DNA of 64,000 nucleotides, taken from the NCBI GenBank assembly GCA_025149125.1, contig CP102272.1:4898001-4962000 (forward strand). The letters run 5' to 3'. The DNA is from [Clostridium] asparagiforme DSM 15981 (lineage in GTDB: Bacteria > Bacillota > Clostridia > Lachnospirales > Lachnospiraceae). The notes beneath the pieces are model-generated. The model saw nothing but the letters and a program-made list of their open reading frames with translations, was not told the origin of the DNA and made no database searches. A program made the position numbers and the translations under genes. Shown here in pieces: positions 27,788-35,734 of this stretch (its first letter is position 1; every line of letters starts with the position of its first letter).

Positions 27788-29431
27788 TCAATCCTCCCAG
27801 TATAAACGATATTCATAACTGCCCGCCCGCAGGCTGTCTCCCGGCCTGACGGCGACCTTTCCCAGATGGTTTACCACCACTCCGTTGACGGATGTGCCGT
27901 TCTTGGACTGGCTGTCCCACACATAGACGCCCCTCCCGTCCCACAGCATGGTGAAGTGGACGCCGGACAGCCGGGTATCCTTAGAATCCAGCACAAACCT
28001 GGCCTTGGCGTTTCTGCCTACCGTCGTCTCATAGCCCCTGGCCAGCTCCAGGGTAGTGCTCTTATCCGTAATCCCGATGGCGGACAGGCGGATGTTCAGC
28101 TTTGGAAGGGCGGCGTAAGCCTCCTTCTCCCGCCGCAGCGCCTCCTCATAGGCCTTCTGCTCCGCAAGGGCCTTCTCCTGCCTTGCTCTTTCCAGCTGCT
28201 CCTGCTCCAGGCGTTTCTGTTCTTCCTCCTGGCGCACCGCCTCCAGACGCTCTGCCTCCAGACGTTTTTCCTCCTGGCGGAGCCGCTCCTCTTCCAGGCG
28301 CTTCTGTTCCGCCAGAGCCTTCTTCTTTTTGGAACTTACAGCCAAAATCACGGCTATGACCGCCGCAAGAACAACCGCCGCACCCCCGATGATCCAGGGA
28401 AGATTGCTCTTCTTTGGAGCTGGCTCCGGCTCGGGTACCGGCTCCGTCGCCTGAGTCTCCGGCAGAGTTTCCGGCTCTGTTTCCACTGCTGCCAGCTGTA
28501 TGTTTTTAGCCAGTATCTCCTTGGTATCCTCGTACACGGTTCCGGTTCCGCTCCGGAAGGAGACGGACAGGATATAGGCATCCTTCTCCGCCTTCTGTAC
28601 TCCGGTCAGATCAAGGGACACCACAAAGGTATCACCCAATGTCTTAAGGATCTCCTTCCCCATTTCCTGCCCCGTCATGGCAAGAGGTTTAGAGCTGTTG
28701 TCGTCGGATTTCGGGAAATGCAGTCCCCCCGCGGAATTTCTGGCAAAGCTCCCTAACTCCTTGGCCTGCTCGTAGTCCTTCTCCGAGAGAATCACCGCCA
28801 CCGTATAAACCGGAATATCCGCTTTTTCCACCGCGTCGTAGGCTTCCTTCCAGGTGGAACCGGCTCCCTGGTCGTCGCAGCCGTCCGACAGAACCACCAG
28901 TGCCCTCAGAGTCTTAACCTCCGGCTCCTGCTGGAGGAATTTCAGCCCATGAATCAGTCCGCTGTAAAGATCCGTATCCTCACCGGTATACTGTAGACTG
29001 TCAATCTGCGCTTTTATCTCTTCCTGACCGGAAAGAAAGGCGGAATCCGTTATCTGATTCCCCATTTTACCGATCACAAGGTTGTCGTTCTCATTCAGCC
29101 CGCCGCTGATGGCGGTAAGCGTCTCCTTCACCTGCTCCATTCTCCCCTTCATGGAGCCGGAGACATCCACCAGGCAGTAGATGGTTTTGGGAAGCCCGCT
29201 CTGCTCTGCCGTGGACACTGAGAGAACCGGCAGGCTCTGCTCCCCGAGCATCGCCTGGAAATTCTCCCCGTTCCCCTCCTGTCCCGGGATGGCGCAGATC
29301 ACGTCCATCTGCCCTTCCTGCGCCTGATACGCCCGCTCTACAAACGCCTGGTTTGTCTCGGCAAAGGCGCACATCTGTCCCACATTGCACACCATGATCA
29401 AGCCGAGAATTAATGCTGTTATTTTTTTCAT
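27788..29431 (-). CDS. VWA-domain membrane protein with coiled coil and C-terminal FHA domain
   Basis: 547 residues from the ATG at 29431 (KKITALILGLIMV signal peptide), chosen because GGGAG lies six bases upstream; an in-frame start at 29584 would run into the preceding gene. The extracellular VWA domain (about 80-320) has a complete MIDAS start, DVSGSM (Asp89, Ser91, Ser93), so it can bind a metal and a protein ligand. A helix near 345-367 leads to a long Glu/Arg/Gln-rich cytoplasmic coiled coil (KRLEEERLRQEEKRLEAER type), then an FHA domain with TVGRN, LSGVHF and SVNGVV intact. The layout suggests a scaffold that holds a partner outside and a phosphoprotein inside. Confidence 0.9.
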   Translation of the reverse strand: MKKITALILGLIMVCNVGQMCAFAETNQAFVERAYQAQEGQMDVICAIPGQEGNGENFQAMLGEQSLPVLSVSTAEQSGLPKTIYCLVDVSGSMKGRMEQVKETLTAISGGLNENDNLVIGKMGNQITDSAFLSGQEEIKAQIDSLQYTGEDTDLYSGLIHGLKFLQQEPEVKTLRALVVLSDGCDDQGAGSTWKEAYDAVEKADIPVYTVAVILSEKDYEQAKELGSFARNSAGGLHFPKSDDNSSKPLAMTGQEMGKEILKTLGDTFVVSLDLTGVQKAEKDAYILSVSFRSGTGTVYEDTKEILAKNIQLAAVETEPETLPETQATEPVPEPEPAPKKSNLPWIIGGAAVVLAAVIAVILAVSSKKKKALAEQKRLEEERLRQEEKRLEAERLEAVRQEEEQKRLEQEQLERARQEKALAEQKAYEEALRREKEAYAALPKLNIRLSAIGITDKSTTLELARGYETTVGRNAKARFVLDSKDTRLSGVHFTMLWDGRGVYVWDSQSKNGTSVNGVVVNHLGKVAVRPGDSLRAGSYEYRLYWED

Positions 29432-29444
29432 AAGCTGCTCCCTC

Positions 29445-30803
29445 TCACTCCACGTAATAATTTTCCCCTGCAAAGCCGATGGTGTTTCCCCGTTCAAGCT
29501 TATACCACTTTCCCGGTTCGATGCGGTACCCCGATACCAGGGTGCCATAGGTCGAATTTTCATCCTGTATAAACAGATTTCCATACTGGTCGCACCACAG
29601 GCAGAACTGTCTGCGGCTGATCCCCGGACTGTCTACGGGATAGTTAACGCTGCACTGCCGGTCCCGTCCGAAGGACACGCTGTCCCCCGGTGAAATGCCG
29701 ATCCTGCGCCCTGAAAATACCCCCGCCGTACACCGGATGGTACAGGAATGAGTCCCCGGTTCATTTCCTGCCGGGGCGCCTTCGTCCGGTTTTTCCTCCT
29801 CCCGGTGCCGCCCTGTAACGTACTGTTTCTCCGAGACAAATAGTTTCTCACCCGGAAACAGCGCCTCCGCCATCTCCTCCACGCTCTGGAAGCGGTTCTC
29901 CGCCCGGACTTCCATCCCCCTGGTGATGGCCCGGGCCACATGCTCCGGAAGCTCCGGGCAGAGCCGTCCGATCTGGATCGCCCCGTCCCTCACCGCGCGA
30001 TCCGTGGCCCGGGGAGGACGGCTGCCGCTGAGCGCGTGGTACATGGTCACGCTGAGCGCATATATGTCCGTCCAGGGCCCCTGGTCCCCGTTTGTAAAAT
30101 ACTGCTCCACCGGCGCATAAACCTGCTTCAATATGGTGGTAAGCCCCTGCCCGCTGTTGTAATTGCGCACGGACCCGAAGTCGATAAGCTTCGCATCCGT
30201 CACGCTGGTCAGGAAAATATTGTCCGGGCTGATATCCCTGTGGATCAGGTTCTGACCGTGCAGGATATGAAGGGTATAGAGAATCTTCCGGATATAGCCG
30301 GAAAGCTGAGGCCAGCCCAGCTTTCCCTGTTGTTCCATATAGGTTTTCAGATCAAAACCCGAGAGGTACTCCATGGAATAATAAACTGTGTTGTTGTCCT
30401 CCATGAGCCGGTAAACGTTCATCACCGACGGCTCGTGGCGGAAGCTATAGAGTATCTGGGCCTCCTCCTTGAACCTGTGCTTCAGCTTCCGGAAGTAATC
30501 CTCCTGCCCCTTTAACGGAACCACCATTTTGCTGGCCGGATCCCTCTGGACATCCTGCCGGGGATACAGTTCCTTGACGATCACCCGGCGCTGCTCAATA
30601 CAGTCCCATGCCAGATAGGTGATACCAAAACCGCCGTTGCCGATCACCTTTCCCAGATAATACTGGGAACCCAGCATATAGCGGACCGGCAGGGCGTTGG
30701 CCGGCTGCTTTGACGCCTCATTGACGCTTTTATGGCAATAGGTACAGGTTCCGTTTCTCACCGTGCCGGTCAGACAGTTGGTACACAAATATTGCAGATC
30801 CAT
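29445..30803 (-). CDS. Soluble Ser/Thr kinase with degenerate C-terminal FHA domain
   Basis: 452 residues, no membrane segment. An N-terminal treble of cysteines (CTNC, CTYC) forms a short zinc ribbon. Kinase motifs: GNGGFG, ATP Lys77 (VIVKELY), HRD at 188-190 with Asn195, normal DFG at 208-210 (LIDFGSVRN), and APVEQY instead of SAPEQY. The C-terminal FHA fold (about 360-452) keeps FGRD but has SRRQF where the phosphothreonine-contacting His should be, and LVSG instead of VNG, so it may no longer bind phosphothreonine and may instead be a docking or autoregulatory module. It is the only kinase of the operon without a sensor, so it could be a relay or amplifier downstream of the receptors (inference). 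Confidence 0.92.
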   Translation of the reverse strand: MDLQYLCTNCLTGTVRNGTCTYCHKSVNEASKQPANALPVRYMLGSQYYLGKVIGNGGFGITYLAWDCIEQRRVIVKELYPRQDVQRDPASKMVVPLKGQEDYFRKLKHRFKEEAQILYSFRHEPSVMNVYRLMEDNNTVYYSMEYLSGFDLKTYMEQQGKLGWPQLSGYIRKILYTLHILHGQNLIHRDISPDNIFLTSVTDAKLIDFGSVRNYNSGQGLTTILKQVYAPVEQYFTNGDQGPWTDIYALSVTMYHALSGSRPPRATDRAVRDGAIQIGRLCPELPEHVARAITRGMEVRAENRFQSVEEMAEALFPGEKLFVSEKQYVTGRHREEEKPDEGAPAGNEPGTHSCTIRCTAGVFSGRRIGISPGDSVSFGRDRQCSVNYPVDSPGISRRQFCLWCDQYGNLFIQDENSTYGTLVSGYRIEPGKWYKLERGNTIGFAGENYYVE

Positions 30804-30827
30804 GCTCCGTCACCTCTTAAGTGTTGA

Positions 30828-31583
30828 TCAGTTGTTCCAGTCGAACTGCTCCCCGCACAATGGCACAAAAATCAGCTTGGAGCTGCCCACCGTCAGAATA
30901 TCGTAAGCGTGAAGCTCCGTGGGCACCATGGCCATTTTCCCGTTCACACGGACAATGTTTCTGCCGTCCGAGGGGCCGAAGAAAAATACCTTCTCCGTAT
31001 CGTCGTAGGCGATCAGCGCATGCTTTTCCCGGCTGATCTGCTTGTCGCCCCGGATGCAGATATCCATATGCTCCGCGCGCCCGATATGGTTGTAGCCGGT
31101 GCGGATACGGTAATCATGGCCCCGGTCCGGGCCCTCGGTGCATACCAGCCAGCCCACCACCGGGGTAAAACCGGCCACCATGCCCGGGTTCACCGCCATG
31201 GTCTCGTCATTGTAATTATCCACTCCCGGGATTTTGTCATCAAACAGGTGCATGGTCTCCCCGCTGCCGTTAAATCCCCGGGTGGGGGCCTTGGTGCCGG
31301 TCATAGGCTCCGTGGCTCCCACGCCGGAAAAGCCGCCGGAGAAGCCTCCCCCCACGGGTTCTGTGGCTCCCACGTTGGAAAAACCGCCGGAGAAGCCTCC
31401 CCCAACAGGCTCCGTCTCGCCTACGCCGGAAAAACCGCCAGAACTACCTCCTCCAACGGGTTCCGTCGCCCCGTAATCATCCATCATACCCGCTGTTCTT
31501 CCCTGCTCCGCCGCGCATACCGGGCAGGTTGCATTGGTGTCTCCGTCATAGAAGTGGCCTTTCGGACAGGTTTTCATGTTCAT
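30828..31583 (-). CDS. Soluble FHA protein with zinc finger and Thr-containing repeats (GarA/OdhI-like plan)
   Basis: 251 residues. A small Cys/His zinc site (CPKGHFY, CPVCA) opens the protein. Residues 38-88 are three 17-residue repeats built on TEPVGGGFSGGFS, with a fourth TEP. Two further motifs, GETMHLF (about 108) and DETMAVN (about 127), precede the FHA domain (about 143-251), which has HIGRA, ISREKH and RVNGK intact. In mycobacterial GarA and corynebacterial OdhI, a Thr just before the FHA is phosphorylated by Pkn kinases and then bound by the protein's own FHA. The same plan is visible here, so this is the best candidate for the shared soluble substrate of the kinases. The role is inferred. 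Confidence 0.9.
   Translation of the reverse strand: MNMKTCPKGHFYDGDTNATCPVCAAEQGRTAGMMDDYGATEPVGGGSSGGFSGVGETEPVGGGFSGGFSNVGATEPVGGGFSGGFSGVGATEPMTGTKAPTRGFNGSGETMHLFDDKIPGVDNYNDETMAVNPGMVAGFTPVVGWLVCTEGPDRGHDYRIRTGYNHIGRAEHMDICIRGDKQISREKHALIAYDDTEKVFFFGPSDGRNIVRVNGKMAMVPTELHAYDILTVGSSKLIFVPLCGEQFDWNN
31320..31472 (-). repeat. Three 51-bp in-frame repeats in the soluble FHA gene
   Basis: Three tandem copies encode 17 residues each (GATEPVGGGSSGGFSGV and variants). Copies 2 and 3 are closest. Each contributes one Thr-Glu-Pro and a glycine/serine-rich flexible tract. Confidence 0.85.
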
Positions 31584-31616
31584 TACTGTTTCCTCCTTGA
31601 TAGTTAGATTGTTATA

Positions 31617-33014
31617 TTAATATTTGATCGTAAATCCGTTCTGATCGGACCCCAGGTAGAAGGCGTCCCCGTTCTTCAGCGCTACCGGCTTCTGGGGCTG
31701 CAGCTTTCCGTAGCCCTTCAGATACGTGCCGTAGGTGGAATTGCAGTCCATCAGCATGAACTGCCCAGTTCCGCCGTTTCGGAAAACCTTGCAGTGGTTT
31801 CTGCTGATGCCCTTGGTGTCCGCCGGGAAGCGGATACCGCAGGAAACGTCGCGGCCGATAACGGTCTCCTGGCTTGCAATGGGATAGGTTCTGCCGCTCA
31901 TCACCCCGCCGATGCCCATAAGGCTGCCTCCCATGGCCTGTGGCCTCGGGGGCGCGGCTGGAGATGGGGTGGTATAAGGAGCCGTGGGCGTGTAATCCGC
32001 AAAGCCGGAAGGCGGCTGCGGCGTTATAGGCTGTGGCGGTGTGGGCTGCTGCGGTCTGGGCGCGGGCGGCGGTGTCGCCTGGTACTGTTGCACAGGCTGC
32101 TGTTTTCCCTTAAACTTTTTGCGGAATACGAGGTAAATGATTCCGATCACGGCCACCACGGAAAAAACGGCTCCAAATATGTATCCCACTTTGTAAGCCG
32201 TGGTCTTTTCTTCTCCGCTGCCCCCGCTCCCCGTTCGCTCTCTTCCCGGGCTCTTAGTCCCGCTGGTCTCTTTTTCCCGTGCAGGCTGTGTCTCCCGTGC
32301 GGGCTGCGTTTCCCGGGCAGGCTGGGTTTCCCGCGAGCCCTCCGTCTCATTTCCGTCTCCGGAGGACTGGCCGTAGAAGGCGTTTACATCCGTATTGAAG
32401 CTGACAATATCGCCTGTGGAAGTGTACAGACCTACCAAGCCGCCATTTGCATCGAAAAATCCTCCCGGATAGCTCATCGGATTCGGAGCATCCCCGTCGG
32501 TCTCGCCCGACATCACCGTGATTATATCCGGTACGCCCTGTTCGGCCTCTAATAACCTTACCTCGCAGATATCCACGGAGTCATTCTGGTTCACATATAC
32601 CAGCTCCACCATCTGGTTTTTTACCGCGCCTGTCAGCTGCAAAATTTTTGAGGCCTCCGGGCGTTCACTCTGAAAGGTAAAAAGAACCACGTTGTAATCC
32701 GGAAACGCGATCTGCGCATCTTCAACTATATAGGCGTTTCCCGCGGTATCAGCCAGAGCATAAAGCACCGCCTTATCATTAAAAATAGAGGCATCGGTCA
32801 TTACATAATCCTCGCTGCCGTCATTCACCACAAATGCAGTTACCATGGAAATGACCTCACCGTCGCCGTCAAGACCGCCAACCAAGAATATTTTGTCCTC
32901 CTGTGCAGCCATGGCACTGAAGCTCATGGTAAATACAAACAAAAATACCAGCAAAAATCCTGGAATCATGTTCCGCTTGCGGTTCCCCCGTCCGCCTTTC
33001 TTCATGTTCAACAT
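31617..33014 (-). CDS. Membrane protein with degenerate trypsin-like ectodomain and C-terminal FHA
   Basis: 465 residues. Signal peptide ending near AMAAQ (residue 37), an extracellular domain of about 180 residues, three copies of RETQPA, a helix at about 273-296 (VGYIFGAVFSVVAVIGIIYLVF), a Pro/Gln/Thr-rich linker, and an FHA domain. The ectodomain follows the trypsin-like plan of the 25082-26503 protein but lacks the triad: TNWHVV is VMTDASIF, PDVAV is PDYNVV, and NSGGPLV is NGGLVGLY. It is therefore probably a binding pseudoprotease. The FHA keeps VIGRD and ISRNHC but has LKG for VNG. First gene of the operon; GGAGG lies seven bases before the ATG. Confidence 0.88.
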   Translation of the reverse strand: MLNMKKGGRGNRKRNMIPGFLLVFLFVFTMSFSAMAAQEDKIFLVGGLDGDGEVISMVTAFVVNDGSEDYVMTDASIFNDKAVLYALADTAGNAYIVEDAQIAFPDYNVVLFTFQSERPEASKILQLTGAVKNQMVELVYVNQNDSVDICEVRLLEAEQGVPDIITVMSGETDGDAPNPMSYPGGFFDANGGLVGLYTSTGDIVSFNTDVNAFYGQSSGDGNETEGSRETQPARETQPARETQPAREKETSGTKSPGRERTGSGGSGEEKTTAYKVGYIFGAVFSVVAVIGIIYLVFRKKFKGKQQPVQQYQATPPPAPRPQQPTPPQPITPQPPSGFADYTPTAPYTTPSPAAPPRPQAMGGSLMGIGGVMSGRTYPIASQETVIGRDVSCGIRFPADTKGISRNHCKVFRNGGTGQFMLMDCNSTYGTYLKGYGKLQPQKPVALKNGDAFYLGSDQNGFTIKY

Positions 33015-33147
33015 CGCTTAGCCTCCTCGTATTTTTTTATCAGCCTGACACCCTTCATCGGATTCGTTATCACTATCCTAACAAACTGCCGTTTCATATT
33101 CTTTAAGTTATTTCCATCCTATCATCTCGAGGGATACCACTCCATTT

Positions 33148-33180
33148 TTATAGATTGGGCCCAAAAAATGTATACATCAT
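33148..33180 (-). CDS. Possible 10-residue leader peptide in the operon's 5' untranslated region
   Basis: Minus strand: GGAGGAGG at 33196-33189, eight bases, then ATG-ATG and a ten-codon frame (MMYTFFGPNL) with a TAA stop. It starts about 30 bases after the expected transcription start and lies 134 bases before the first operon gene. The strong ribosome site is the main evidence; no attenuator hairpin is clear. Confidence 0.3.
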   Translation of the reverse strand: MMYTFFGPNL

Positions 33181-33216
33181 CCCCCTAGCCTCCTCCATGT
33201 TTGAAATATTAATAAA

Positions 33217-33245
33217 ATTATATAATATTTTCAAACAATTTACAA
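33217..33245 (-). promoter_or_regulatory. Sigma-A promoter of the kinase/FHA/phosphatase operon
   Basis: Minus strand: TTGTAA (33245-33240), 17-base spacer, perfect TATAAT (33222-33217). The 5' untranslated region would be about 200 bases. The gap 33015-33432 holds this promoter, the leader frame, the palindrome at 33251 and the terminator at 33360; nothing else was seen there. Confidence 0.8.
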
Positions 33246-33250
33246 TCACA

Positions 33251-33274
33251 AAAACGTCTTAAATATGACGTTTT
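33251..33274. promoter_or_regulatory. Inverted repeat AAAACGTC-N8-GACGTTTT, putative operator
   Basis: Perfect 8-bp arms with an 8-base spacer, ending five bases upstream of the -35 of the kinase operon promoter. The position suits an activator site. A/T-rich arms make a weak terminator for the upstream gene an alternative. Confidence 0.5.
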
Positions 33275-33359
33275 AGCAGAGGGGGAATTAATTTTTAACG
33301 ATTGCATATTCTGCCGCTGCCAAGGGGTGATATCCCGGCGAAATGCCTGGCGAAAAATA

Positions 33360-33400
33360 CAAAAAAGCAGCTGATGTTTTAATCATCAACTGCCTTTTTC
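33360..33400 (-). terminator. Terminator of the disaccharide utilisation operon
   Basis: Minus strand: GCAGTTGATG, seven-base loop, CATCAGCTGC (one mismatch), then TTTTTTG, about 30 bases past the GH65 stop codon. An A-run on the other side makes it partly bidirectional. Confidence 0.85.
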
Positions 33401-33432
33401 AGGTATAACCTAATATAATATCCCCGCCGCCC

Positions 33433-35718
33433 TTACTCCATGGGAATCTCAACCCGATCCCGCAGCACATACGGCCGGTCATAAATTGTAATCTCCTTTT
33501 CCGTCCCCCGCAGCAGCGTCACCGCGCAGGTTTCCCGGCCGGCCTTCACCTCGATCACGCTGTCCTCGTAGAGGAAGCGGAAATGGTACCCTTCCCACTG
33601 TTTTGGAAGGCAGGGCCTCAGGGACAGGCCCTGTTCCCTGATCCGAAGGCCACCGAAGCCGTACACAATGCCCATGTAGCTGCCGCCCATGTTGGCGGTG
33701 TGGATGCCGTCCTTGGTATTTTTGTGGGTGTTGTACAGGTCCATTTTAGCCGAATCCCCGAAATACCCGTAGGCCTTCTCCACCATACCCAGCCGCGCCG
33801 CCATGATGCTGAAGATACAGGAGGACAGGGAGCTGTCGTGGGTGGTCACCTTTTCGTAGTAGGCGTAGGATTTGCGGATGGTCTCCAGGTCCTGCTCCTC
33901 CTCCAGGATGAAGTGGGCCAGCACCGTGTCCGCCTGCTTGCACACCTGATACCGGTACAGCTCCAGGGGATGGTGGTGCAGCAGGAGCGGTTTTTCCTCC
34001 TCCGGGATGGATGATACGTCCCAGAGCTTTTTCTGGAGGAAGGAATCGTCCTGGGGATTGATCCCCAGCTCCTCGTCGTAGGGCAGGAACACCGCCTTTG
34101 CGGTCCTTACAAAGGCCTCCGCCTCCCCGTCCGTGAGCCCGGTCCGCTCCACAAGCCCGTCTGCCTTCCCCGCCTCCTTTAGCCTGCGGTACAGCCTTGC
34201 CGCCCAGATCAGGTTGTATTTAGCCAGCGCATTGGTGTAATAATTGTTGTTCACCATGCAGGTGTATTCGTCCGGCCCGGTAACCTCGTTGATGTGGAAT
34301 TTCCCCTGATACCAGCACCCCAGGTCCATCCACAGCCTGGCCGTCTCCGCCACAATCTCCGCCCCGCACTGCTCCATAAACTCCAGATCGCCGGAGGCCA
34401 GATAGTAAGCGACCACCGAGTAGGCCACGTCCCCGCTGATGTGGTAGGCGGCCGTTCCGGAGGGGAAATACCCCGAGCACTCGCTTCCCATGATGGTCCG
34501 CCAAGGGTACAGCGCCCCCTGCTTATGTCCCATCTGTCTGGCGTTCTCCTTGGCATTTTCCAGAATCTGGTAACGATAGCCGATAAGGTTCTTTGCGATC
34601 TCCCGGTTGGTCAGGGTGAAAAAGGGGAGAATGTACATTTCCGTGTCCCAGAAATAGTGGCCCTCGTACCCCTCGCCGCTGAGACCCTTGGCCGCGATGT
34701 TGCCGTAGCGGTCCTTGGTCACGGACTGGAGCAGTTGGTAGACGTTGTAGGTCAGGGCCCGGTTTAATTCCCCATCCCCGTACACGTCGATCTCGCAGGT
34801 GTCCCAGAACCTGTCCAGGTAACGTTCCTGGTCCTCGTACAGCGCCCGGGCAGGCTGTGCGGTCAGGGCTTCCAGCTTTTCCTTCGCCTGCCCCGCCGGG
34901 TCCGTAAAGTGGCAGGAATCGCACAGCACCGTGTATTTCAGCAGGCGGAAGCATTTTGTGCGGACCAGCTTCACCCGGAAGGTCTCGCGGACCAGGCCCG
35001 TTTCCAGGCTGAGGCTGTGCTCCTCCACCTGCTCCGGTTCCTCCACCGCGTTTTTCACCGCGCTGCACACGGTGCCGCCGGATTTGGAGGTGTGGGACAG
35101 GATGTAGGACGCCCCCGCCTCCTCCCAGGTCTCCCCAATCAGAATGTGCTGAATCTCCTCCCCGGCCACCCTGGGATCGTTGGGGTCGAAAAAGTTCTTC
35201 ACATCCCCCTTGTGGACCGACACCAGCTCTGCGGTTCCGTCGAAATTCAGCGGTTCCAGCTCATACCGGACCAAAAACAGGGAGGTGTCCACAAAGGAGG
35301 CCATTCGGGTGATTTTTATGCGTACCTGCCTGCCCTCAGGGCTTTCCCACCAGATTTCCCGCAGGGTGATCCCCTTTCGCATGTCCAGAACCCGGCGGCT
35401 TTTTATCACCTTTCCCTCAAACATGCTGAAATTTTCCCCGTCCAGCTTCAGGGTGATGGTCTGGGTGTCCGCCACGTTTAAGATCGTCTGCTTCTCCTCC
35501 ACCAGGCCGTGGAGCTTCTCCGCCTGACCCATGTACGCAAAATCGTAGAACCCGTTGATATAGGTGCCCCGGACCTGGGAAAAGCCCTGGGGATATCCCT
35601 CCTCAAAGCATCCCCTGACGCCCAGGTAGCCGTTTGCATTGTGAAACAGAGTCTCTCCCAGAAGCAGCTCCTGGTTGTCCAGGGAGAAATCCTCTGTGCA
35701 CAGTGTATATTTGTCCAT
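33433..35718 (-). CDS. GH65-family disaccharide phosphorylase (kojibiose/maltose/trehalose phosphorylase type)
   Basis: 761 residues from the ATG at 35718 (MDKYTLCTEDF), which has AAGGAG six bases upstream; an earlier in-frame start at 35742 lies within the end of pgmB. An N-terminal beta-sandwich (LLLGETLFHNANGYLGVRG) precedes the (alpha/alpha)6 barrel, with WDTEMYILPFF, YPWRTIMGSECSGYFPSG and the catalytic acid Glu in VTGPDEYT, followed by NNNYYTNALAKYNL. The family splits an alpha-glucobiose with phosphate to beta-glucose 1-phosphate and glucose. The next gene upstream is beta-phosphoglucomutase, which uses exactly that product. Linkage specificity cannot be read from sequence by eye. Cytoplasmic. 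Confidence 0.93.
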   Translation of the reverse strand: MDKYTLCTEDFSLDNQELLLGETLFHNANGYLGVRGCFEEGYPQGFSQVRGTYINGFYDFAYMGQAEKLHGLVEEKQTILNVADTQTITLKLDGENFSMFEGKVIKSRRVLDMRKGITLREIWWESPEGRQVRIKITRMASFVDTSLFLVRYELEPLNFDGTAELVSVHKGDVKNFFDPNDPRVAGEEIQHILIGETWEEAGASYILSHTSKSGGTVCSAVKNAVEEPEQVEEHSLSLETGLVRETFRVKLVRTKCFRLLKYTVLCDSCHFTDPAGQAKEKLEALTAQPARALYEDQERYLDRFWDTCEIDVYGDGELNRALTYNVYQLLQSVTKDRYGNIAAKGLSGEGYEGHYFWDTEMYILPFFTLTNREIAKNLIGYRYQILENAKENARQMGHKQGALYPWRTIMGSECSGYFPSGTAAYHISGDVAYSVVAYYLASGDLEFMEQCGAEIVAETARLWMDLGCWYQGKFHINEVTGPDEYTCMVNNNYYTNALAKYNLIWAARLYRRLKEAGKADGLVERTGLTDGEAEAFVRTAKAVFLPYDEELGINPQDDSFLQKKLWDVSSIPEEEKPLLLHHHPLELYRYQVCKQADTVLAHFILEEEQDLETIRKSYAYYEKVTTHDSSLSSCIFSIMAARLGMVEKAYGYFGDSAKMDLYNTHKNTKDGIHTANMGGSYMGIVYGFGGLRIREQGLSLRPCLPKQWEGYHFRFLYEDSVIEVKAGRETCAVTLLRGTEKEITIYDRPYVLRDRVEIPME

Positions 35719-35734
35719 TTCTATCTCCTTACGC

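Noticed and set aside
31234..31476. Plus-strand repetitive Pro/Glu/Lys frame
   Set aside because: Mirror image of the 51-bp repeats coding for the Thr-Glu-Pro units on the minus strand.
7379..33014. The kinase/FHA/PP2C operon as part of a type VI or type VII secretion locus
   Set aside because: No tube, sheath, ATPase, EccC/EssC or WXG100 gene is present in or next to the operon.
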